NCBI GenBank assembly: GCA_002684935.1
Contig: NYWC01000026.1
Span: forward strand, 778 to 5,796
Length of the DNA stretch: 5,019 bases
Direction of reading: 5' to 3'
Source of the DNA: Gammaproteobacteria bacterium
GTDB taxonomy: Bacteria; Pseudomonadota; Gammaproteobacteria; Pseudomonadales; Pseudohongiellaceae
Part shown: positions 1 through 4,987 of the stretch, piece by piece
How the letters are laid out: each line of letters opens with the position of its first letter
Numbering within the stretch: position 1 is the first letter of the stretch
Translations under genes and position numbers: made by a program
Notes under the pieces: generated by a model
Databases searched by the model: none
Told to the model about the DNA's origin: nothing
Seen by the model: only the letters and a program-made list of their open reading frames with translations

Positions 1-2
1 AT

Positions 3-260
3 GAAGCTGAAATCTCGAAACTAAACCGTAGGTACGACGAATTGCCCTCTCTTCTGCTCATTAGTCTGATTTTTGGCCTTGGGTCAGAATTGCTTATTAA
101 AAATCATAGGCGCGTATCGCCTGAGCTGCCGTACTGGTTCAGATTTATGCCTTCATGGCAAGTAGTGCTTTTTTATACGTTTGCGTGGGCAATCCTTTTC
201 TCCATCTTTGGCTACATCGTTGAAGAAACAGAATGGGGTTATAGATTGCTAAAATTCTGA
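3..260 (+). CDS. C-terminal part of a membrane protein, truncated by the window edge
   Basis: The reading frame is open from the first complete codon at position 3 to TGA at 258-260, giving 85 visible residues, so the start lies upstream of the window. The visible protein begins with a charged, helix-prone stretch (EAEISKLNRRYDEL), followed by a hydrophobic segment near residues 16-32 (LLLISLIFGLGSELLI), a short basic loop, and a second hydrophobic segment near residues 54-73 (WQVVLFYTFAWAILFSIFGYIV). It ends in a short charged tail. This suggests a membrane-anchored protein whose soluble part precedes two C-terminal helices. An internal TTG at 42 could serve as a start, but the coding-like sequence before it argues against that. 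I do not recognise the family. It is followed on the same strand by two more small membrane-protein genes after an 87-nt gap. Confidence 0.6.
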   Translation, partial: EAEISKLNRRYDELPSLLLISLIFGLGSELLIKNHRRVSPELPYWFRFMPSWQVVLFYTFAWAILFSIFGYIVEETEWGYRLLKF

Positions 261-283
261 AATTCCAATTTTCTAGCCCACAT

Positions 284-313
284 TTGACGGGTGATTTACT
301 CATGATGTGTTAT
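284..313 (+). promoter_or_regulatory. Candidate sigma70 promoter for the small membrane-protein genes
   Basis: TTGACG at 284-289 matches 5 of 6 bases of the -35 consensus. TGTTAT at 308-313 matches 4 of 6 bases of the -10 consensus at an 18-bp spacing. A start near 320 would leave a leader of about 28 nt before the ATG at 348. The position suits the gene pair at 348-781, but the -10 is weak, so this is tentative. Confidence 0.33.
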
Positions 314-347
314 GTCCTAATATTCAATTAACTGATTGGAGTCGAGC

Positions 348-542
348 ATGATTCAAACTCTTAAGAAATATCGTTTCTTTGCATTAATGCTGCCCCCTGC
401 TTTGATAATGTTCGTTGACTTGCTGCTAGGCGTAGAACTTCCCTCGCCCGTAAACTTTCTTGGTTCATGCTTTTTCATACTCGCGTGCATATCAGTTCCT
501 GCCGACTTTGGTAAAAAAGGAAAAGCAGCCGGAAGATGGTAA
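348..542 (+). CDS. Small two-helix membrane protein, unknown function
   Basis: This gene encodes 64 residues. The ATG at 348 is chosen because GGAG at 338-341 lies six bases upstream, an ideal ribosome binding site. A TTG at 336 in the same frame would overlap that site and is unlikely to be used. The protein has a basic N-terminus (MIQTLKKYRFF), a hydrophobic segment at about residues 10-27, a loop with VELPSP, a second hydrophobic segment at about 37-53, and a basic tail (GKKGKAAGRW). This is the outline of a two-pass inner-membrane protein with both ends in the cytoplasm. Its TAA shares one base with the ATG of the next gene (TAATG), so the two are probably translated together. I do not recognise a family. 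Its size and layout resemble the following gene, so the pair may be distant paralogs or partners. Confidence 0.55.
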   Translation: MIQTLKKYRFFALMLPPALIMFVDLLLGVELPSPVNFLGSCFFILACISVPADFGKKGKAAGRW

Positions 543-781
543 TGAAAAATGAAGTTAGTCAAGCCGTTCTATTTGGTTACCTATGCACTTGCTTGTTGAT
601 TTTCGGATACGGCATCTATCAGTTCATTTCCGGTGAATCACTAGGCGGAGAGTAAATTGCATCTATCGTAATGATGATTGCTCTGTTACCTAACATCTTG
701 GATATGCGGCAGAAATCTAAAGCCGAGACATTAAAGGCACCTGTTCAGACTCACTCTTCTTGTACGCGTCAGCCAACGTAA
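542..781 (+). pseudogene. Small membrane-protein gene interrupted by an in-frame TAA
   Basis: An ATG at 542 overlaps the stop of the preceding gene by one base and is preceded by GGAAG at a 6-nt distance, so translation should start here. The frame encodes 37 residues (MKNEVSQAVLFGYLCTC and onward, with one hydrophobic helix), then meets TAA at 653-655. After the TAA the same frame continues with a credible second helix (IASIVMMIALLPNIL) and a charged tail (DMRQKSKAE) to a TAA at 779-781. Read through, the product would be 79 residues with two membrane helices, like its upstream neighbour. A single point mutation creating the stop is the simplest explanation. A functional 37-aa single-helix protein is the alternative. 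The two ATGs at 671-676 that could restart translation have no good ribosome binding site. Function unknown. Confidence 0.5.
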
Positions 782-787
782 TAATAT

Positions 788-829
788 TCTCTTATCGTTT
801 TCCCTTATTCCTTTGCGTTATCTCTTATC
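788..829. repeat. 9-bp direct repeats in a pyrimidine-rich gap
   Basis: TCTCTTATC occurs at 788-796 and again at 821-829, 33 bp apart or about three helical turns. The stretch between is strongly pyrimidine-rich on the plus strand, and an AT-rich patch (ATAATATT) lies just left of it at 781-788. It lies just downstream of the replication-initiator-like gene on that gene's strand. Two copies are too few to call iterons; the repeat itself is directly visible. Confidence 0.4.
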
Positions 830-832
830 TAT

Positions 833-852
833 ATACCCTATAGAGAGGGTAT
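833..852. other. Perfect 7-bp inverted repeat between convergent genes
   Basis: ATACCCT (833-839) and AGGGTAT (846-852) form a perfect stem with a 6-nt loop. The repeat directly abuts the stop codon of the minus-strand gene (853-855), and the plus-strand genes end at 781. The place is right for a shared transcription end, but neither strand has a T-run after the stem, so this is not a standard Rho-independent terminator. It could be a weak terminator, an RNA-protecting hairpin or a protein-binding palindrome. Confidence 0.4.
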
Positions 853-1296
853 TCATACGAAACATAGCTCTTCTGCATCGCGCGGAAGAAACGGATATCT
901 CTCTATGTAGTGTTGAATAAACTCGTCAACAAAAGGAAATTGGCACTCTATACTGAGTCTAGCTAGCTCGTTTAACACCTCCTTTTCCTGACTCTCACTA
1001 AGTCTGCCATCAGACACTTGAGAAACAGCCATATCAACTACCCAGACCACCTCAGTTGCGTCGTCATACCTAACAAAGCCCACTCCAATTAACTTAGCAA
1101 ATGTTTGGTCTAGCTCCTTATGAGATAGTCCAGTATGTTTACGTATACGCTCTTTAGGTTGTTCGTATATTCCTACCATGCAATAAAAAGGGCTTGTTAA
1201 GAAATATATTCCTAAAAGCTTGGCAGAAGCACTCACTTCACGCATCTTTTCGGACTTCCAGACATTAGGATAGACTTTGGTGGATTTCCTACTCAT
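853..1296 (-). CDS. Phage replication-initiator-like winged-helix protein (short form)
   Basis: This gene encodes 147 residues from the ATG at 1296, chosen because GAGAG lies eight bases upstream. An in-frame ATG at 1314 would add six residues but has no ribosome binding site. Residues about 8-94 have the pattern of the N-terminal DNA-binding domain of phage and satellite replication proteins: a VYPNVWKSEKMR opening, a helix with AKLLGIYFLTSP, a MVGIYEQP strand-turn, then the GLSHKELDQTFAKLIGVGF recognition-helix region and a hydrophobic wing (ATEVVWVVDMAVSQ). The rest is a short acidic helical tail. Longer family members have an extra C-terminal region for replisome loading, which is absent here. 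A separate role as a DNA-binding regulator is therefore possible. It is the last of a three-gene run with the AlpA-like and four-cysteine genes. The family resemblance is from memory of motifs, not from a search. Confidence 0.6.
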   Translation of the reverse strand: MSRKSTKVYPNVWKSEKMREVSASAKLLGIYFLTSPFYCMVGIYEQPKERIRKHTGLSHKELDQTFAKLIGVGFVRYDDATEVVWVVDMAVSQVSDGRLSESQEKEVLNELARLSIECQFPFVDEFIQHYIERYPFLPRDAEELCFV

Positions 1297-1327
1297 GACC
1301 AGTACTCTCAACATCAGTCGTTAGAGG

Positions 1328-1525
1328 CTAAAATTCGGCCAAATCGACCCCATACCAGAGTAAGGTAGACTTAGGTATAGGAGACGTTGGCTTAGCTCTT
1401 GTTTCCCAGAATGAGCATGATTTGACGTTACAAAGGGCAACTTGCTGCCGCCAGGTGCCTGCTGCATAAAGGTCGTAAATGCAGCTTTTGCAGTTCTTAT
1501 TTATCCTTGCTCTAAACTTTCTCAT
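1328..1525 (-). CDS. Four-cysteine mini-protein of phage/island type
   Basis: This gene encodes 65 residues. It starts inside the end of the AlpA-like gene (14-nt overlap), with GGAGG six bases before the ATG, so it is clearly a translated and coupled gene. The protein has a basic start (MRKFRARINKN), then Cys12-x2-Cys15 (CKSC), a conserved-looking IYDxxAAGTWRQQV block, and Cys32-x4-Cys37 followed by FWETRAKP. The four cysteines suggest a small zinc-binding fold. Small proteins with the CKSCIYD...GTWRQQV...C pattern occur in prophages and genomic islands; I recall them as uncharacterised. The last 20 residues (SPIPKSTLLWYGVDLAEF) lie beyond the motif region and look less conserved. The gene following it begins 31 nt downstream. 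Its position between a regulator and a replication-type gene suggests a role in element regulation or replication, which is inference only. Confidence 0.65.
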   Translation of the reverse strand: MRKFRARINKNCKSCIYDLYAAGTWRQQVALCNVKSCSFWETRAKPTSPIPKSTLLWYGVDLAEF

Positions 1526-1757
1526 ACAGCGCCTCCGCTTGAAGCAGTTCAGAGTTTTTAAATCGACGTCTCCCGCTAATCTTATATGCTTTTGGTATGA
1601 CGCCCTGATTCATCCAGTTGTAGATGGTGGCAATGGAAACATCAAAGTAGAGTGCAACATGCTTGATAGATGAGAAGCCTTCGCCAGATTCTATGGCTCT
1701 GCGGATTTCGGCGAGTTCATCGGAAGGCGCTGTAAAAATTTGCTTCGAATCGACCAT
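1512..1757 (-). CDS. AlpA-like helix-turn-helix regulator / excisionase
   Basis: This gene encodes 81 residues. The ATG at 1757 has AGAGG eight bases upstream. After an acidic N-terminal stretch (about residues 1-28), the core at residues 30-70 has a helix-turn-helix of the AlpA/MerR-like excisionase type. VALYFDVSIATIYNWMNQG holds the two helices, and IPKAYKISGRRRFKNSEL is the wing with its basic RRR. In P4-like and PICI-like elements, AlpA-type proteins activate excision or the element's main transcription unit. Here the protein could do either, but the companion integrase is out of frame. The family usually has about 65-90 residues, so this one looks complete. The upstream 212-bp gap holds clustered GTGTGTT repeats that could be its own binding sites. 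It overlaps the next gene by 14 nt, which indicates one operon. A short DNA-binding protein controlling only replication is the alternative. Confidence 0.8.
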   Translation of the reverse strand: MVDSKQIFTAPSDELAEIRRAIESGEGFSSIKHVALYFDVSIATIYNWMNQGVIPKAYKISGRRRFKNSELLQAEALYEKV

Positions 1758-1783
1758 ATTTCAAACCTCTGTAACTAACTTGA

Positions 1784-1801
1784 GTGTTGAATATGGAACA
1801 C
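1784..1801. promoter_or_regulatory. Inverted repeat just upstream of the AlpA-like gene, possible operator
   Basis: GTGTT at 1784-1788 and AACAC at 1797-1801 form a perfect 5-bp inverted repeat with an 8-nt spacer. It lies about 27-44 nt before the start codon, where a promoter would be covered. The half-site shares GTGTT with the direct repeats further upstream. No convincing -35/-10 pair was found in this gap on the minus strand, so activator-dependent transcription is possible. Confidence 0.3.
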
Positions 1802-1823
1802 ATTGCTATGAAAAGGTTGATGT

Positions 1824-1880
1824 GTGTGTTTTTCTTTTTATGTGTGTTGTTTATTACTAAAGTGTGTTTATTCGCGTGTT
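1824..1880. repeat. Cluster of GTGTGTT repeats upstream of the AlpA-like gene
   Basis: Three exact copies of GTGTGTT start at 1824, 1842 and 1862, and a one-mismatch copy (GCGTGTT) starts at 1874. They are separated by T-rich spacers, within the 212-bp gap between the 298-aa gene and the AlpA-like gene. Read on the coding strand they are AACACAC boxes 67-123 nt before the AlpA-like start. Spacings of 18, 20 and 12 bp are not strictly periodic. They may be operator sites for the AlpA-like protein or another element regulator. Low-complexity T/G sequence is the main alternative. Confidence 0.45.
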
Positions 1881-1900
1881 GTTTTTTAATCGGGGGAGGG

Positions 1901-1911
1901 TGTTGGCAACA
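1901..1911. promoter_or_regulatory. Short palindrome TGTTG-G-CAACA
   Basis: TGTTG (1901-1905) and CAACA (1907-1911) are perfect inverted arms around one G. The palindrome lies 20 bp from the GTGTGTT cluster in the same gap, and a GTGTT runs into it at 1900-1904. It could be a further half-site pair for a dimeric regulator. At this length chance is a real possibility. Confidence 0.2.
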
Positions 1912-1969
1912 GGACGCTCTTCATTCTTTGTGGCTATTCTTGCCTCGGAGTCGAGAGTTATGCATTTCC

Positions 1970-2866
1970 CTAAGTTGTTGTTTTTTTGTATTGATAGCCC
2001 AACTCAGTAGGCTTAAACCACTTGGATAAGCGTTCTGTCAGTTCAGCAGGTGATAATTTTTTATGCTCGTCTAGCGATTCATTCAGATAGCAGATGCAAG
2101 AATTTCCGTCGACGTGAACATCAAGTTCAACAAGCAGGCTTGGTAAGTCAGATAATTTCCCGTTGGCGCCGTTATTAAAGTATTTATCTGTAAGATGATT
2201 TCGTACCTGCTTCCCCTTTGGTCTAGGGTGTCCATGCTTCTTGCAACCGCCCAGCGGGATTTGTGTTTTAGGGGCTAAATACTGAAATTCCGCAAGGATA
2301 AAGCTCTGTAGCCATTCATAAAATTCACCACGGGGGGAGACGGCTATCTCAAATAGCGGCCCTAGCTCGACTTCGCCGTCTAATGCATCTTTTTTCCTGA
2401 TGATAGATTCAAATTGGGCTTTTAACTTTCCACCAGGAGCCAGATATGTGGTGAAGCCTCTTTCCGCCAATACAGATTCTTGCAGGGCTTCTGGGTTTAT
2501 ATATGCTGGAACAAAATGGTTCTGAATAGCTACATCCAACCACCATATATAAATTCTTTCATAGGAGGCCCATCCATTAGTGACCTCATCAACGATTTGG
2601 TTTCGTAAGAATTGGTCTTTCTTCGGGTTAACTGGCGCATCCAGTATTTCTGAGTATTTCCTGCACAGCAGTGACTGGAGTTCTAATTGTTGTTGTTCTG
2701 CTTTACTAAATTCACTTGTGCCTCGAAATAATATTTTTTCATTCTTGAGTCGAATAACCTTTCCATGCTCTTTCAAAAGCAGAGGTGAATAGCCAGCCAA
2801 CACCCAAGCTGCCAACCCTAATTTCCAAGTATCAAGTTTCAGTACCTCAAGTAACGCTGGAGTCAT
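1970..2866 (-). CDS. Hypothetical protein of an integrase-linked gene pair (large partner)
   Basis: This gene encodes 298 residues. The ATG at 2866 has AAGGA six to seven bases upstream, in the 14-nt gap after the preceding gene's stop. No signal peptide or clear membrane span is seen, so a cytoplasmic protein is likely. Residues 14-25 carry WKLGLAAWVLAG, matching the 179-aa upstream gene at seven of twelve positions (W-K-L-x-x-A-x-W-x-L-x-G). The middle is a helical, aromatic-rich region (YERIYIWWLDVAIQNHF, about 102-118). A basic His/Lys/Pro segment follows at about 208-222 (CKKHGHPRPKGKQ), and the C-terminus is a charged helical region (SPAELTERLSKWFKPTELG). The basic stretch could contact nucleic acid, but no catalytic motif is recognised. 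It is probably cotranscribed with the integrase. I do not recognise the family. Confidence 0.7.
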   Translation of the reverse strand: MTPALLEVLKLDTWKLGLAAWVLAGYSPLLLKEHGKVIRLKNEKILFRGTSEFSKAEQQQLELQSLLCRKYSEILDAPVNPKKDQFLRNQIVDEVTNGWASYERIYIWWLDVAIQNHFVPAYINPEALQESVLAERGFTTYLAPGGKLKAQFESIIRKKDALDGEVELGPLFEIAVSPRGEFYEWLQSFILAEFQYLAPKTQIPLGGCKKHGHPRPKGKQVRNHLTDKYFNNGANGKLSDLPSLLVELDVHVDGNSCICYLNESLDEHKKLSPAELTERLSKWFKPTELGYQYKKTTT

Positions 2867-2880
2867 CAGATTTCCTTCGC

Positions 2881-3420
2881 TTAGCCAGCCACAATGGCGT
2901 TCTTTCTGGGTACTCGTCTATGCTTTTTAATGTCATCAACTAACCAGTTAGTGTCTATCCCTGCCTCTTGTGCGAACGCTAGCAGATATTCAGCGTTCCA
3001 CATGCTTTCTGGGGCTAATGCGTACCATTTACCGTTTCTATCTATGTAGCAAACTTCACACTTCTTGATACTGGCTTTAGCGTTCAAAAGATTCCAGAAA
3101 TAGCTAATGCTTTTACGCATTTCAATTGTTCTTTGCCAATTTTTGGGTAATTCTTTCCAGTCGCTGATGCGAATGGTGTGTATAACTTCTGTGATGTCCC
3201 AGCTAAGCATCTGGCTGAGGAAAGTTTCTGGTAAGCGGCCTATTTCGAGGGAATCATCGCATTGTTCAACAATCGTGTTGAAGAAGAACTTCTCCATTTT
3301 AAGTCCGAACCCTTCTTCGGGTTTTACGAAAATGCCATGCAGCAACCAGACTGCTTCAATTAGCTTCCATCGACTCCGCATTAATAATTCAGCATATTCG
3401 ATTTTATATGCTATGTTCAC
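2881..3420 (-). CDS. Hypothetical protein of an integrase-linked gene pair (small partner)
   Basis: This gene encodes 179 residues. The start is taken as GTG at 3420, because GTGA overlaps the integrase TGA by 4 nt, the usual sign of coupled translation. The nearest ATG, 13 codons inside, has no ribosome binding site and would cut close to the conserved motif. Residues 18-29 read WKLIEAVWLLHG, like the start of the 298-aa gene downstream. Further features are a tryptophan-rich helical centre, a single CxxC (Cys121-Glu-Val-Cys124) beside YIDRNGKWYAL, and a basic tail (DDIKKHRRVPRKN). Two cysteines alone do not make a zinc site unless the protein dimerises or other ligands help. There is no signal peptide or membrane helix. 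I do not recognise the family. The tight link to the integrase suggests a role in element maintenance or recombination control, which is inference. Confidence 0.65.
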   Translation of the reverse strand: MNIAYKIEYAELLMRSRWKLIEAVWLLHGIFVKPEEGFGLKMEKFFFNTIVEQCDDSLEIGRLPETFLSQMLSWDITEVIHTIRISDWKELPKNWQRTIEMRKSISYFWNLLNAKASIKKCEVCYIDRNGKWYALAPESMWNAEYLLAFAQEAGIDTNWLVDDIKKHRRVPRKNAIVAG

Positions 3421-4767
3421 TGATTCGCTCTTTTTCGTAGTTCGACTACCTTCGCAGTTGGGGTTGGCGAGTGAATCAGCTTGAAGGCTTTGCGTTCATA
3501 TTTTTCAAGTATAGTCCGCCGCTCTTTAAGCATTGCTTTGCCGCTTGGGTCATCAATATAGACCTGCTTTAACCTGCTGGTATCAAGATGCTTCATTGCT
3601 AACTCTGATGCTTCGTTATTAAATTTCTTTTTCTGGCACCAAGTGCGAAAGGTGCGTCTGAATCCATTAAATACAGCATCATAGCCCAAGGCTTTTGGCA
3701 TGCTCGATAGTTTCTTATCGCCAATTTTACCGCCGTCAAGGGTGCTAAAGGCTCTGCCTTCTTGATATTTCGCACTTGGTTTGGCTTTTAGTATCTTGAT
3801 TGCTTCTCTGGTTAGCGGAATGACCCAGCTTTTTTCACTCTTATATTTGTCAGCAGGCATGCGCCAAACTTTTTTCCGCAAGTCGATTTCGCCCCAATCA
3901 ACCAAACGTGCTTCGTTCGACCTGGCTACTATCAGCACACCAAACAGAAAGCAATGTATGTCTGGCCTTGAGCCTTTGGGGTTATCCAATTCAATCAGAA
4001 TTTTTCTACAAGCCGTGGAAGTTGCTTTTGATGGGTTGCTGGACGGTGCGTTACTTTATGGACTTTCTCGGGGCTTGGTAAAACCTCGCTCAGCAGTCCT
4101 CTCCAGATAGCGGGATTACTGGCTGTTCTATAATCAAGCGCGATAGCTTGGTTGAATATGTTTTCCACATAATTTTGTGTGCGTTTCGCTGAATCATGTT
4201 TCTCCTGCCAGAATGTGCTTGCGCCTGACTTCTGCTCAAGAATAGCGACGATATACTTCTTGTCTATATCGTTGACACGTTGAGTCCCGATGTAGGGATA
4301 AACATAGTCTCTTAGTAGTTGTTGCAGTCGCCGTATTTGGTCAGCACCTTTGTACTCAGTTTGCTTTTTGGGGATAAAGTGCGTTTTGGTAAATTCTTTG
4401 AATGTGACGTATTTGTTCTCTTCCGCCCGAGCTTCAATTTCTAGTCGCCTACGTTCGGCTCGCGGGTCGATGCCAGTGTCAAGCAGGCCGTTTAAGTGGG
4501 TTGCTTTTTCTGTTGCTTGCTTCAGGGTCAGGGCTGCGCTTCCCTTTGCTGTTTGATAGACATAACCGCCTGGGGGAGATCTTGCGTCTGTTGCCCAAAT
4601 ACGAATATCGAAACTTTAGAGCCAGTGTGCGTTGCCTGTAGATATAAATTAGTTGGCCCAACTGGAAGCATGCTTGGGTAGGGCCGCCCTTTGGTATCAA
4701 CGCGCTTAGGGTTCCACTTCAGCTCTGAAACTGCTTTCGCAGACAGTTTTTTTGCGGTTTTCGGCAT
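3417..4767 (-). pseudogene. int: P4-type tyrosine integrase, broken by three frameshifts
   Basis: A site-specific recombinase that would integrate and excise the element at the adjacent tRNA-Leu. The ATG at 4767 begins an N-terminal DUF4102-type arm-binding region (LSAKAVSELKW...GPTNLYLQATHTGSK). Near 4614 about eight bases seem missing, and the frame moves to FRYSYLGNRRKISP. At 4572-4576 a run of five G has one extra base, and the frame moves to GGYVYQTAKGSAALTL. That frame runs without a Met to TGA at 3995-3997. At 4001-4005 a run of five T lacks one base, and correction joins it to the catalytic domain ending at 3417. Restored length is about 450 residues, normal for the family. Visible active-site residues are Arg in VARSNEARL, Arg in NGFRRTF, His in MKHLD, and Tyr in KQVYIDD (codon 3558-3560), with a candidate Lys in ADKYKSEKSW. 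The box II His is replaced by Asn (codon 3666-3668). The stop overlaps the next gene by 4 nt. Confidence 0.85.
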
Positions 4768-4768
4768 G

Positions 4769-4903
4769 TAGGTGCCAACGGAAGCTTTATTATATTAGAA
4801 GTGTTTAGGTGCTACCATAGGTTTTCATCCAACATTAACAGGCTTTTAGCAGTCTTTTTTGAGGGGGTTAGAAGTATTCGGAAGCCACTTTATTAGTAGG
4901 TGG
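4769..4903. repeat. Three TAGGTG-type heptamers between integrase and tRNA 3' end
   Basis: TAGGTGC occurs at 4769-4775 and 4806-4812, and TAGGTGG occurs at 4897-4903, running into the tRNA 3' end. The last two copies extend: TAGGTGCTACCA (4806-4817) and TAGGTGGTACCA (4897-4908) agree at 11 of 12 positions. Repeats between an integrase gene and its tRNA target are where arm-type integrase or excisionase sites are expected, so that role is a fair guess. No footprint-like evidence is available from sequence alone. Confidence 0.35.
4789..4794 (-). promoter_or_regulatory. -10 box of the likely integrase promoter
   Basis: On the minus strand 4794-4789 reads TATAAT, an exact -10 consensus 21 bases before the integrase ATG. 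The start of transcription would fall near 4782, leaving a very short leader with no clear Shine-Dalgarno sequence. No good -35 hexamer sits 16-18 bases upstream, so the promoter may be weak or activator-dependent. One TAGGTGC heptamer lies where the -35 region should be and another lies in the leader, which would allow autoregulation. Confidence 0.4.
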
Positions 4904-4987
4904 TACCAGCGGGCGGACTCGAACCGCCACGCCCGTGAAGGCAATGGATTTTGAATCCATCGTGTCTACCAATTTCACCACGCTGGC
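4901..4987 (-). tRNA. tRNA-Leu (anticodon CAA)
   Basis: This is an 87-nt class II tRNA gene with all parts visible. The acceptor stem is GCCAGCG paired with CGCTGGT (a G-U first pair). The D-arm contains GGTAGAC. The anticodon stem ATGGA/TCCAT encloses the loop TTCAAAA, with anticodon CAA at 4951-4953 read on the minus strand. A long variable arm typical of leucine tRNAs follows, then a T-loop GTTCGAGTC, discriminator A and an encoded CCA at 4901-4903. The isoacceptor corresponds to E. coli leuX, a known integration target of genomic islands. The tRNA is intact, as expected when a P4-type element restores the 3' end on integration. The integrase starts 133 bases beyond the CCA on the same strand. 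Confidence 0.96.

Noticed and set aside
251..274. AAAATT...AATTTT inverted repeat after the truncated membrane gene, possible terminator
   Set aside because: The stem is entirely A/T and is not followed by a T-run, so it is too weak to call.
1..850. Search for a second copy of the tRNA 3' end (distal attachment site)
   Set aside because: Only short matches such as GGTACG at 31-36 were seen, too short to call an attachment site. The other end probably lies outside the window.
1944..1955. CTCG-GAGT-CGAG hairpin after the 298-aa gene, possible terminator
   Set aside because: The stem is only 4 bp and no T-run follows on either strand.
1784..2029. Plus-strand frame encoding a cysteine- and phenylalanine-rich hydrophobic peptide
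   Set aside because: It arises from the T-rich intergenic gap and the antisense of the 298-aa gene, with no ribosome binding site. The hydrophobicity follows from the T-rich codons.
3107..3484. 125-codon plus-strand frame
   Set aside because: It is antisense to the 179-aa gene and the integrase end. The coding-strand genes have coupled starts and stops, whereas this frame has no supporting signal.
4161..4169. TTTTCCACA, a match to a relaxed DnaA box
   Set aside because: It is a single copy inside the integrase reading frame, expected by chance.
4350..4556. Plus-strand open frame opposite the integrase
   Set aside because: It is antisense to the middle integrase segment, which is unmistakable by motif, and it has no ribosome binding site.
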